DNA of 64,000 nt from Mesorhizobium sp. M9A.F.Ca.ET.002.03.1.2 (lineage in GTDB: Bacteria; Pseudomonadota; Alphaproteobacteria; Rhizobiales; Rhizobiaceae): assembly GCF_003952365.1 (NCBI RefSeq), contig NZ_CP034443.1, forward strand, positions 5,511,001 through 5,575,000. The letters run 5' to 3'. This document shows, one piece after another, positions 20,105 to 31,511 of this stretch. A program made the position numbers and the translations under genes. The notes below the pieces were generated by a model. It had not been told where the DNA came from and did not search any database. It saw only the letters and a program-made list of their open reading frames with translations. Each line of letters begins with the position of its first letter. The stretch's first letter is position 1.

Positions 20105-20836
20105 TCAGGCCGGCGCCCCAAGTGCGGCCAACTGTACCTTGACCTTGCCGCAATAGGCCGCGGACACCGGGTTCATGCGCTTGGCGCCATGGCCGGCATT
20201 GTATTTGAGGATCGTGCCGCAGGTCGTGCCGCCGCCGAGGTTCCGCGCCATGGCGAGGTATTTCATGCCGTATTTGATGTTGGTCTCCGGATCGTAGAGA
20301 CCCTTGATCGAACCGCTGTACCCCATCATCCGCGCCGTCGACGGCTTGATCTGCATCAGGCCGATCTCGCCGGCGCTGCCCACCTGGTTCGGCTGGAAAT
20401 TGCTCTCGATCTTGATGACGGCCTTGGCGAGCGAGACCGGCACACCATTGCTGGCGGCATGACGCTCGATGATCGTCGAGAACTGGCCGCTGCCGCCAGC
20501 GGCCGCCGTCGAAGCCGCCTTGCCTTTCCGGCCAATCGACGCCGTCGTCGTCCGGTCCATGCGTTTCCTGTTGCGCTTCACATGCCGCTTGGAGACCGCA
20601 TTTTTTGCGGAAGCTGGCTTTTTCACTTTTACGCCAGCTTTTTCCGCCTTTGCGGCTGTTCTTTTTACCTTCTTTTCCTTTGCGCCTTGGGCGTCTTTCG
20701 GCGCGGCGGTTTTATCGGATGCGGCGATGAAACCTTGGTCTGCCCGCTGATTCAGTGGCGCGCCATTCGCGGCACCGATGGCAAAAGTCATTACGCCGGC
20801 AGCAACAGCTGCCGTCAAAACGGTCAATTTCTGCAT
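20105..20836 (-). CDS. Secreted lytic transglycosylase (SLT domain)
   Basis: This 243-residue protein has a Sec signal peptide (MQKLTVLTAAVAAGVMTFAIGAANGA), a long lysine/alanine-rich linker (residues about 50-95) and a C-terminal SLT lysozyme-like domain. The catalytic glutamate is in AVIKIESNFQPNQVG and the GEIGLMQIKPSTARMMGY motif follows, with KYNAGHG near the end, all typical of soluble lytic transglycosylases that cleave murein to 1,6-anhydroMurNAc products. Length is short for Slt70 and fits the small rhizobial family. The basic linker may bind the cell wall. It follows rnpB on the same strand with only 58 bp between. Confidence 0.9.
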   Translation of the reverse strand: MQKLTVLTAAVAAGVMTFAIGAANGAPLNQRADQGFIAASDKTAAPKDAQGAKEKKVKRTAAKAEKAGVKVKKPASAKNAVSKRHVKRNRKRMDRTTTASIGRKGKAASTAAAGGSGQFSTIIERHAASNGVPVSLAKAVIKIESNFQPNQVGSAGEIGLMQIKPSTARMMGYSGSIKGLYDPETNIKYGMKYLAMARNLGGGTTCGTILKYNAGHGAKRMNPVSAAYCGKVKVQLAALGAPA

Positions 20837-21020
20837 GTGATCCTGTTCTGTTGGACCGCGCGAAGAGTTTCACGCAGCTACGCTAATTCAACATCGGAAC
20901 ATCTGGGGGGCTGTAGATCCGACAACTTGCACGTAGCGCCTTTGACGGTCGAATTGGCGGCAAAGAAGGCGAAGCAAATCACTTTGAGTAACAAACTGTA
21001 ACTCGATGAGCAGGAAAAGA

Positions 21021-21788
21021 CTAGCTGGACGGAACTGTCCTTACGGAAGCAACCAACCTTTCCAGCGTGCGGATTGTCGACCCGTCGGCCACGCCATCGA
21101 CCAGACGCTGCCGGAAATGCCGCTGGAAAGCGTCGACGACGATTTCGGTCTGCCGGTCGAAAGCGCCTGATATCTCCACGCCATAACCGTAGAGCGCCAG
21201 CATCGACTGCAACGCCTCGACCTCGGCATTCGCATCGCCGGCCTTCAGCGCCGCGCCGCGCCTGACGGGTGCCGCTTCGACGAGGTGGCCAACACCGGCC
21301 TCGAACAGGGCCTTCCAGGGGAATTTCTCGCCGGGGTCGATCTTGCGTCCCGGCGCCACGTCGGAATGGGCGAGCACCCGTTCGGCTGGAATGGAATGGC
21401 GCTGAACGATCCCCTTGCACAGGCCGATCACCGCATCGATCTGCCGTTTCGGAAAGTTGCGATAGCCCAGCAAATGCCCCGGATTGACGATCTCGATGCC
21501 GACCGAACAGGAGTTGATGTCGGCGCGCCCGAACCAGGAACTCTTGCCGGCATGCCAGGCACGGTCGCTTTCCCTGACCATCTGGACGATACGGCCGTCC
21601 TCATGGACGAGATAGTGCGACGAGACCTCGCTGGCCGGATCGCACAGCCAGGCTTCGGCGCCGCCGCCGGTCTTCATGCCGGTGTAGTGCAGCACGATCA
21701 TGTCGGGCTTTGCCGTCTCGCGGCGTGGACCGAAATTCGGCGATACCCTTACCTCGGCGCTCGGCTCGTCGGGCAGGAAGCCGCTCAT
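21021..21788 (-). CDS. N-acetylmuramoyl-L-alanine amidase (AmpD-like) with peptidoglycan-binding domain
   Basis: This 255-residue protein joins an Amidase_2 domain (residues about 20-160) to a C-terminal PG_binding_1 domain (about 180-250). Zinc-ligand motifs are visible: MIVLHYTGM with the first histidine, and RVLAHSDVAPGRKIDPGEKFPW with the second histidine and aspartate. No signal peptide is seen, so it may act in the cytoplasm on recycled anhydromuropeptides, as AmpD does, although the binding domain would be more usual in an exported AmiD-like enzyme. It overlaps the djlA-like gene upstream by 4 bp. Amidase identity is firm; localisation is uncertain. Confidence 0.9.
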   Translation of the reverse strand: MSGFLPDEPSAEVRVSPNFGPRRETAKPDMIVLHYTGMKTGGGAEAWLCDPASEVSSHYLVHEDGRIVQMVRESDRAWHAGKSSWFGRADINSCSVGIEIVNPGHLLGYRNFPKRQIDAVIGLCKGIVQRHSIPAERVLAHSDVAPGRKIDPGEKFPWKALFEAGVGHLVEAAPVRRGAALKAGDANAEVEALQSMLALYGYGVEISGAFDRQTEIVVDAFQRHFRQRLVDGVADGSTIRTLERLVASVRTVPSS

Positions 21789-22504
21789 GCGTGCCGCAGG
21801 CCTCGCTCAATCATCTCATAGGCCGCGTTGATCGCCGCTATCCTGCTCGTTGCGATCTTGATGAATTCCTGCGGCAGGCCGCGCGCGATCAGCCGGTCGG
21901 GATGGTTGTCCGAAACCAGCTTGCGATAACGCTTTCGGACCTCCTCGAACGGTTTTCCCCGTTCGATGCCGAGCACGACATAGGGATCGGCCGCACCCAG
22001 ATCGACGTGCCGCGCCAGAATGCTCTGGTAATGCGCCTCCTCGATCCGGAAGATCTCGGCGATGCGATGCAGAAACTGGCCTTCCCGCTCGTGGACCAGC
22101 CCGTCGGCCTTGGCGATGTGGAACAGCCCGTCGAGGATATCCTCCAGCATCACGCAGTTCGAATGGCCGGAGCCGCAAAGCTGCGCCATGCGCTCGGCAT
22201 AGGTCTCGAATCCGGCAATGTCGCGCTTGGCCAGATCGTAGAGCCGCGCCACATTGCGCGTCTGCTCCTTCGGCACTTCGAATATTTCCTGGAAGGCGCG
22301 CACCTCGTCCTGCGTGACGATGCCGTCGGCCTTGGCCATCTTGGCCGACAGCGCGATCATCGCCACCGAGAAAGCGACGCGGCGACGCAAATCCGCATCG
22401 CCGGAGAAAACCGTCCGCACAGCCTCGACGACGTCGGCGACACCCGACGAGGCAGAGGACGAAACGCGTGTGATGAAGTCGCCGAGGCGATCCCAAATCG
22501 ACAT
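21785..22504 (-). CDS. DjlA-like co-chaperone: TerB domain plus DnaJ domain
   Basis: The 239-residue product has an N-terminal TerB-like helical domain (about residues 30-160, with DGIVTQDEVRAFQEIF and DILDGLFHIAKADGLVHERE) and a C-terminal J domain (DPYVVLGIERGKPFEEVRKRYRKLVSDNHPD). The HPD tripeptide needed to stimulate DnaK ATPase is present. The hydrophobic N-terminus of E. coli DjlA is missing or weak here, so it is probably soluble. I chose ATG 22504 (MSIWDRLGDF) over an upstream GTG-type start at 22510. It is translationally coupled to the downstream amidase (4-bp overlap), a conserved rhizobial pairing of unknown meaning. Confidence 0.87.
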   Translation of the reverse strand: MSIWDRLGDFITRVSSSASSGVADVVEAVRTVFSGDADLRRRVAFSVAMIALSAKMAKADGIVTQDEVRAFQEIFEVPKEQTRNVARLYDLAKRDIAGFETYAERMAQLCGSGHSNCVMLEDILDGLFHIAKADGLVHEREGQFLHRIAEIFRIEEAHYQSILARHVDLGAADPYVVLGIERGKPFEEVRKRYRKLVSDNHPDRLIARGLPQEFIKIATSRIAAINAAYEMIERGLRHA

Positions 22505-22549
22505 AAGCACCTATTAGGGCCAACCGGCCACCGCTATCAAGCGAAGACA

Positions 22550-22708
22550 GTGCCGCAGGGTCTCAATCGATTTCGCGGACTTTGGCCGTTCGTTGCCCTC
22601 CTGACGGCGAGCTTCGGCCTTCTCGGGGAAACTGCGCGGAAAATGCCGGGCTGGGAGGCCCTGGGCGAAAAGGTGATGGGCACGGCCATGCCTTCGCTCT
22701 TGCGGTGA
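22550..22708 (+). CDS. Possible small membrane protein, 52 residues
   Basis: A GTG-initiated frame of 52 codons lies in the otherwise empty space upstream of the djlA-like gene, on the opposite strand. The product has a basic N-terminus (PQGLNRFRG), one hydrophobic segment (LWPFVALLTASFGLLG) and an amphipathic tail ending PSLLR. Third-position GC is high in the second half, as in real genes here. I do not recognise the family, the ribosome site is weak, and no promoter is obvious. It could be a chance frame; the hairpin at 22752 lies 44 bp after its stop. Confidence 0.3.
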   Translation: MPQGLNRFRGLWPFVALLTASFGLLGETARKMPGWEALGEKVMGTAMPSLLR

Positions 22709-22751
22709 CGGCGGTCACCGCTTTCGAACGCAAGGCGTGTCCCGAATCCGT

Positions 22752-22780
22752 CAGAAGGCCGGCGTCATGCCGGCCTTCTG
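22752..22780. terminator. Perfect 12-bp hairpin between convergent genes
   Basis: The stem CAGAAGGCCGGC pairs with GCCGGCCTTCTG across a five-base loop (GTCAT). It sits just after the stop of the small lipoprotein gene on the minus strand and after the possible 52-codon gene on the plus strand. There is no long T-run on either side, so it may be a bidirectional but weak intrinsic terminator or a transcript-end stabiliser. Confidence 0.6.
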
Positions 22781-22795
22781 TTCGTTACATCAGAA

Positions 22796-22996
22796 TTACT
22801 GCGCGGGCGCAGCTGGCTCTGCCGGAGCCGGCTCGGCCGGCTTCGTGGCGTCAGGGGCCGGCTGCATCGGCTGTTCGGCCGCCGGCGGATTGGTGCTCTG
22901 CGTGGTTGTGCTGTCCCCGCCCGTGCCGCTGTCGCTGCAAGCCGCAACGCCAAGCAGGGCAAGCGCCGAAACCGACGCAAGAATGAGTTTCTTCAT
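22796..22996 (-). CDS. Small proline/alanine-rich lipoprotein
   Basis: The 66-residue product has a lysine-containing signal peptide (MKKLILASVSALALL) followed by a lipobox GVAAC, so the mature protein should start at Cys20 and be lipid-anchored. The remaining 46 residues are low-complexity, rich in Thr, Pro, Ala and Glu (for example PAEPAPAEPAAPAQ), with no folded domain evident. A spaced ribosome site (GGAGAG) precedes the ATG. Function is unknown; similar small lipoproteins in Rhizobiales resemble entericidin-like stress lipoproteins, but I cannot assign it there. Confidence 0.7.
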   Translation of the reverse strand: MKKLILASVSALALLGVAACSDSGTGGDSTTTQSTNPPAAEQPMQPAPDATKPAEPAPAEPAAPAQ

Positions 22997-23175
22997 AACA
23001 TCTCTCCTCTAATCACGCCCCCGCTACCGGTGACGATCGAGGACAAAATGCATCAGGCGCCTATGAGTTTCGTAACGTTGCATTTCCGTATGTAACATCA
23101 TCCGCTTTTGCCGTTGCCGGCCAAGCCACGGCGAATTAACACATTGAATCAATAAAATGCCTGGGAGCAGCTGCC

Positions 23176-26877
<3,702 letters not shown>

Positions 26878-26960
26878 GCTGGCATCAACAAGACTGTCAC
26901 CCGCCTGTCATGACCCTGCGCTACCCGCTTGCGTCAGAGCAAATGGGGAATCACCTTGCC

Positions 26961-28208
26961 ATGACGGACGTTTCCGCAGATCTGGTTTTTCGCCGCGGCA
27001 AGGAAGTTGGCAAGGCCGTCTATCAGAATCGCCCCCTTTCCAGGGCCGGTGTTTCCGAACGGCTCTTCGCCTTTCTGTTTTCCGGCCTCGTCTATCCGCA
27101 GATCTGGGAAGATCCTGACGTCGATATGGAGGCGATGCAGCTTGGCCAGGGCCACCGCGTCGTCACCATCGCCTCGGGCGGCTGCAACATCCTCGCCTAT
27201 CTCACCCAGTCGCCGGAAAGGATCGACGCCGTCGATCTCAACGCCGCCCATATCGCGCTGAACCGCATGAAGCTGGAGGCGGTGCGCCATCTGCCGTCCC
27301 AGGGCGACCTGTTCCGTTTCTTCGGCGCCGTCGACACCAGCCATAATTCGGAAGCCTACCACCGGTTCATCGCCCCGCATCTCGATCCGGTCAGCCGTCA
27401 TTATTGGGAGGGCCGCAACTGGCGCGGCCGTCGTCGCATCGCCGTCTTCGACCGCAATTTCTATCAAACCGGGCTGCTCGGCCTGTTCATCGCCATGGGC
27501 CACCGCACGGGCAAATTCTTCGGCGTCGATCCCGCCGGCATCATGAAGGCGAAAACCGTTGCCGACCAGCGCCGCTTCTTCAACGAGGAACTGGCGCCCG
27601 TCTTCGAAAAGCCACTGCTGAAATGGGCCACCTCGCGAAAAGCCTCGCTGTTCGGGCTCGGCATTCCGCCGGCCCAATACGATTCGCTGATCACCTCGGG
27701 TGACGGCACCATGGCCAGCGTGCTGAAGGCGCGGCTCGAAAAGCTCGCCTGCGATTTTCCGCTAGAGAACAACTACTTCGCCTGGCAGGCTTTTGCCCGT
27801 CGGTATCCCAATCCCGGCGAAGCGGCTCTGCCCGCATATCTCGAAAAACGCAACTACAAGACGATCCGCGACAATGTCGATCGCGTCGCCATCCACCATG
27901 CCAATCTGATCGAATTCCTCGCCGGCAAGGATGCCGGTTCGGTCGACCGCTTCGTCCTGCTCGACGCGCAGGACTGGATGACCGACGCCCAGCTCAATGC
28001 GCTGTGGGCCGAGATCACCCGCACCGCGTCCACTGACGCCCGTGTCATCTTCCGCACAGCGGCCCAGCCCAGCCTGTTGCCCGGCAGAATCTCGAATTCG
28101 CTGCTCGACCAGTGGAGCTATGAGGATCAGGCATCCCGCGCGCTCTCGGCCCGCGACCGCTCGGCCATCTATGGCGGCTTCCACCTCTATGTGAAGCGCG
28201 CCGCATGA
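26961..28208 (+). CDS. btaA: SAM:diacylglycerol 3-amino-3-carboxypropyltransferase BtaA
   Basis: BtaA transfers the 3-amino-3-carboxypropyl group of SAM to diacylglycerol, the first step in making the betaine lipid DGTS, a phosphorus-free membrane lipid. The 415-residue protein shows the N-terminal SERLFAFLFSGLVYPQIWEDP region, a Rossmann-type motif VVTIASGGCNILAYL, VDLNAAHIALNRMKL and the C-terminal VLLDAQDWM stretch, all typical of rhizobial BtaA. I place the start at ATG 26961 (MTDVSADLVF), with GGGGA upstream; in-frame ATGs at 26943 and 26910 are possible. It overlaps btaB by 4 bp. In Sinorhizobium the pair is induced by phosphate limitation, but I saw no clear Pho box upstream. Confidence 0.93.
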   Translation: MTDVSADLVFRRGKEVGKAVYQNRPLSRAGVSERLFAFLFSGLVYPQIWEDPDVDMEAMQLGQGHRVVTIASGGCNILAYLTQSPERIDAVDLNAAHIALNRMKLEAVRHLPSQGDLFRFFGAVDTSHNSEAYHRFIAPHLDPVSRHYWEGRNWRGRRRIAVFDRNFYQTGLLGLFIAMGHRTGKFFGVDPAGIMKAKTVADQRRFFNEELAPVFEKPLLKWATSRKASLFGLGIPPAQYDSLITSGDGTMASVLKARLEKLACDFPLENNYFAWQAFARRYPNPGEAALPAYLEKRNYKTIRDNVDRVAIHHANLIEFLAGKDAGSVDRFVLLDAQDWMTDAQLNALWAEITRTASTDARVIFRTAAQPSLLPGRISNSLLDQWSYEDQASRALSARDRSAIYGGFHLYVKRAA

Positions 28209-28912
28209 GCGCGACCGAACTGCCGGCCAGGCACGACGAACCGCAGGCCGGGCACGGCGAACCGCCGGCCGGGCATGCCGAACTGATGGACGGCGTCTAC
28301 CGCTGGCAGCGCCATATCTATGACCTGACCCGCAAATATTACCTGCTCGGCCGCGACAGGCTGATATCAGGGCTGGATGCGCCCGTCGGCGGCACGGTGC
28401 TCGAGCTTGGCTGCGGCACCGGCCGCAACATTGTGCTTGCCGCCCGCCGCTATCCCGGCGCCCGTTTCTACGGCCTCGATATTTCGGCCGAAATGCTGGA
28501 GACGGCCAACGCTGCCATTGCCCGTGAAGGCCTGTCCGGCCGCGTTACGCTGGCGCGCGGCGACGCCACCGATTTCGATCCAAAAGCCCTGTTTTCTGTA
28601 GAAAGTTTCGACCGCATTTTTGTCTCGTACTCGCTGTCGATGATCCCCGGTTGGGAAAAGACGGTTTCAGCGGCACTTGCGGCCCTGTCACCTGGCGGCT
28701 CGCTGCACGTCGTCGATTTCGGCCAGCAGGAGGCCCTGCCCCGCTGGTTTCGCACGCTGCTGCGCGGCTGGCTGAGAAAATTCCACGTCGAACCGCGTCA
28801 GTCGTTGCGCACGGTTCTGGAATCGGAATCCGAGCGGATCGGCGCGGGCCTTCGGTTCAGAACACTGTATCGCGGCTATGCGTGGCTCGCCGTTGTCGGA
28901 CCGCGCAAATAG
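28205..28912 (+). CDS. btaB: Betaine-lipid N-methyltransferase BtaB
   Basis: BtaB adds three methyl groups from SAM to the BtaA product, completing DGTS. The 235-residue protein has a class I methyltransferase core: VLELGCGTGRNIVLAA (motif I), GLDISAEMLETA, ARGDATDF and SYSLSMIPGWE, ending with VVDFGQQEALPRW and the GYAWLAVVGPR tail. The N-terminus carries three imperfect seven-residue repeats (about residues 7-26) of the form P-x-A-G-H-x-E, encoded by 21-nt tandem repeats. The gene overlaps btaA by 4 bp, confirming a two-gene operon. Confidence 0.93.
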   Translation: MSATELPARHDEPQAGHGEPPAGHAELMDGVYRWQRHIYDLTRKYYLLGRDRLISGLDAPVGGTVLELGCGTGRNIVLAARRYPGARFYGLDISAEMLETANAAIAREGLSGRVTLARGDATDFDPKALFSVESFDRIFVSYSLSMIPGWEKTVSAALAALSPGGSLHVVDFGQQEALPRWFRTLLRGWLRKFHVEPRQSLRTVLESESERIGAGLRFRTLYRGYAWLAVVGPRK

Positions 28913-28916
28913 CTTT

Positions 28917-30298
28917 CTAATGCAGCGCCTTCGCCAGCGCCGCCACCATCGTTTGCGGCCGGTAGCCGAGCTTGGCCGGCGTCAGGCCGAGCCGTACCAC
29001 CACCAGCTGCTCCGAGGGGATGATGGCGACCGTCTGCCCGTCATGGCCTTCCATCCAATAGGTATCCCCAGGCAGGCCCGCGGCGGCGCCGGCGCCGGGG
29101 CTCTCCTCGTCGCCCGGCCCTTCGATCCACAATTGGCCCTGGCCATAGACTTTCGAGGCGGGTGCGGCTTCCCGCATCCAGCCGACGAAGCCGGCAGGCA
29201 GGATTTCCCGGCCGTTCCAGACGCCGTCCTGCAGCAGGAACTGGCCGAAGCGCGCCCAGTCGCGGGCTGTGGCGTAGAGATGGGACGAGCCGACGAAGGT
29301 GCCGTGCTCGTCGGTTTCCAGCACCGCGCTCTGCATGCCGAGCGGGGGTCGAACAGTGCAACCCTTGGCCACGCCAGCGCTGTGTCCCTGTCGCCGATCG
29401 CATCCTGCCAAAGCCTGGACAGCATCACCGCCGTGCCGCTCGAATAGGAAAACACTTTGCCCACTTCGCCGGTCAGCGGCTTGGATTCGGCAAAGCCCGC
29501 CATATCAGGCTCGAGATAGAGCATCCGCGTCACGTCGGTGACGTCGCCGTAATCCTCGTTGAACTCGAGCCCGCTCGACATCGCCATCATGGCGGCGAGG
29601 CTGATGGCGGCGCGGCCGTCCGTTTTCCAGGGTCCGAACAGCCCCTGGTTCGTCATCGCCATCTTGCCGTCCTTCACCAGCGTGCCGACGACCGCGGCGT
29701 TCACCGTCTTGGTCATCGACCAGCCGAGCAGCGGCGTCTTTTCGGTAAAGCCGGCGCCATAGCGCTCGGCGACGATGCGGCCGTTCTTGACCACCACCAC
29801 CGCCCGCATGCCGGTGCCGGCGAGCGCTGCATCGTCGAGGATTTTCGCGATTTCGGGGTCCTGCGAGGCGTCGACCTTGTCGCCGTCCGGCCAGAGCGCG
29901 TCGAGCGGCGGTGCCGGCGTCAGCGCCGGCCCGGTAATTGCTTTGGCCGTGGCGATGTCGCCATCCGGAACCGACGTGCAGCCGAGCCCGTCGCGAACGA
30001 CCGCGACGCTTTTGCCGAACACACCGAACAGCCCCGCCCAAACCGTGCCCTGCTCCTTGTCGACGGAGATCCTCATCAGCCTGAGCAGCGGGTGGCCCGG
30101 CGCCTGCACGTCGACGGCGAGCACCTCATCGGCATCGCGTCCAGCGATAAAGACATTCGAGCAGACGATCTTGGCCGAATAGCCGGAGCCGAGACGGATC
30201 AGTTCCGGCGGCGCAATGTAAAGCCAGGCGGCGAGTGCCGCGACCGCCAGCATGGCCAGCCCGAGCAGCCATTTGACGAGCCTCAGAGCAATCCGCAT
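28917..30298 (-). pseudogene. Class C beta-lactamase-like serine hydrolase, frameshifted
   Basis: The protein has an N-terminal membrane anchor (LVKWLLGLAMLAVAALAAWLYI) and a penicillin-binding/beta-lactamase class C fold, like 6-aminohexanoate-dimer hydrolases. The active-site GWSMTKTVNA (SxxK) and FSYSSGTAVML are in the 5' frame, and SHLYATARDWARFGQFLL and the GHDGQ motif are in a second frame. They join at a run of five G at 29344-29348 (C on the coding strand), where six would give an uninterrupted VALFDPPLGMQSAV. As written, the upstream frame continues in unrelated sequence to 28982. This is either a pseudogene or a homopolymer error. It converges on btaB with a 4-bp gap. Confidence 0.85.
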
Positions 30299-30416
30299 TT
30301 TTCCGACTCCCCGGACGCTGATTCATGTCATCGATTTGCCGCCATTGCTTCGGCAAAATCGCGGCTCTTGTCGAGCGCCGTCAACGGAATATCAACCATG
30401 ATCGGCGATCATAGGG

Positions 30417-30530
30417 ATGCATGTCCCCAAAAGCATGCCCTCGGGCCTGACCCGAGGGTACGCAGCGGTTTGGGGATAACGACGTGCACAAAAACAAAGA
30501 TTAAAGCGCGTCCACGCGACGCGCTTTAAG
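30417..30530. repeat. Bipartite intergenic repeat, copy A (long form)
   Basis: The segment has an outer inverted pair (GCATGTCCCC and GGGGATAACGACGTGC), an inner hairpin CCCTCGGGCCTGACCCGAGGG found only in the long form, and a second hairpin TTAAAGCGCGTC-CACGC-GACGCGCTTTAA. Related copies lie at 36833, 42477 and 51461. It fills most of the 335-bp gap between the serine hydrolase and the GH25 gene; I see nothing else definite there. Confidence 0.8.
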
Positions 30531-30633
30531 ATACGGGCGATCCTGTGGGGCGATCGCTCGAGGGGTTTCGGTCGAGGGGCCACCTGCAGCAACAACCCAT
30601 CAGCGGCCGGCTGAAACCGGTTCAGGAGTAGCG

Positions 30634-31431
30634 ATGCGCCGTTTCGCGGTCCTCATCATGCTGACGCTGCTGGGCGCCTGCTCGACCGTCGACGATCTTG
30701 CGCCGTCGCTGCCTTCATCTGGCGCCCCGACCGTTGCGGTGCGCGCACCCCGCTTCGACGACTCCGATCCGCATGAATGGGACAGCGGCGCGCCGTGGAG
30801 CTATGCCGTTCACGGCACCGACGTCTCCAAATACCAGACCTCGGTCGATTGGCCGGCGGCCAGGGCCAGCGGCATCTCCTTCGTTTTTATCAAGGCGACG
30901 GAAGGCGGCGATCGCTTCGACGAGTATTTCAACGAGCATTGGAGCCGCACCAGAGCCTCGGGAATCCCCCGCGCGGCCTATCATTTTTACTATTTTTGCA
31001 CGCCGGCCGCCACGCAGGCGCGCTGGTTCATCAGGAACGTGCCGAAAGACCGTTCGGCAATGCCGCCGGTTCTCGACATGGAATGGAATCCGCAATCGCC
31101 GACCTGCAAGCTGCGGCCCGATGCCGCGACGGTTCGCAGCGAGATGAGCACATTCCTCGAAATCGTCGAAAACCACTATGGCAAGAAGCCGATCATCTAC
31201 ACCTCGATCGATTTCTTCGACGACAATGGCCTGTCGGCCTTTCGCGGCTACCCCTACTGGCTGCGTTCGGTGGCCGGCCACCCGCGCGAGAAATACGGCA
31301 GCCACCCCTTCACTTTCTGGCAGTACACCGGAACCGGCGTTGTGCCTGGTATGAGGGGCAACGCCGACATCAATGTCTTCAACGGCTCGGAAGCCGCATG
31401 GAACAAATGGCTGCGGCAGAACACCCGTTGA
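30634..31431 (+). CDS. GH25 lysozyme, lipoprotein
   Basis: This 265-residue protein is a glycoside hydrolase family 25 muramidase that cleaves the MurNAc-GlcNAc bond. A signal peptide with lipobox (MLTLLGACSTV) predicts lipidation at Cys16. The GH25 core is clear: HGTDVSKYQTSVDW, FVFIKATEGGDRFDEYF, GAYHFYYF-like AAYHFYYFCTPAA, and PPVLDMEWNPQ with the acidic catalytic pair, then YTSIDFFDD and FWQYTGTG. It lies 80 bp upstream of an MltB-type transglycosylase on the same strand, so the two murein-cleaving enzymes may be co-expressed. Confidence 0.92.
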   Translation: MRRFAVLIMLTLLGACSTVDDLAPSLPSSGAPTVAVRAPRFDDSDPHEWDSGAPWSYAVHGTDVSKYQTSVDWPAARASGISFVFIKATEGGDRFDEYFNEHWSRTRASGIPRAAYHFYYFCTPAATQARWFIRNVPKDRSAMPPVLDMEWNPQSPTCKLRPDAATVRSEMSTFLEIVENHYGKKPIIYTSIDFFDDNGLSAFRGYPYWLRSVAGHPREKYGSHPFTFWQYTGTGVVPGMRGNADINVFNGSEAAWNKWLRQNTR

Positions 31432-31511
31432 CACCGGGCCTGCGGCCTGCTTTTCGACACAGCCAATGAAGGACGCCTGCAACCGCTGGCGATCTTCTTG
31501 GAAGGATGGCG

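Noticed and set aside
19678..20156. Several open frames on both strands
   Set aside because: They fall in the RNase P RNA gene, which explains the conserved text and GC-rich hairpins.
30328..30399. 23-codon minus-strand frame upstream of the serine hydrolase
   Set aside because: It is too short and lacks a ribosome site; it may be a remnant but cannot be supported.
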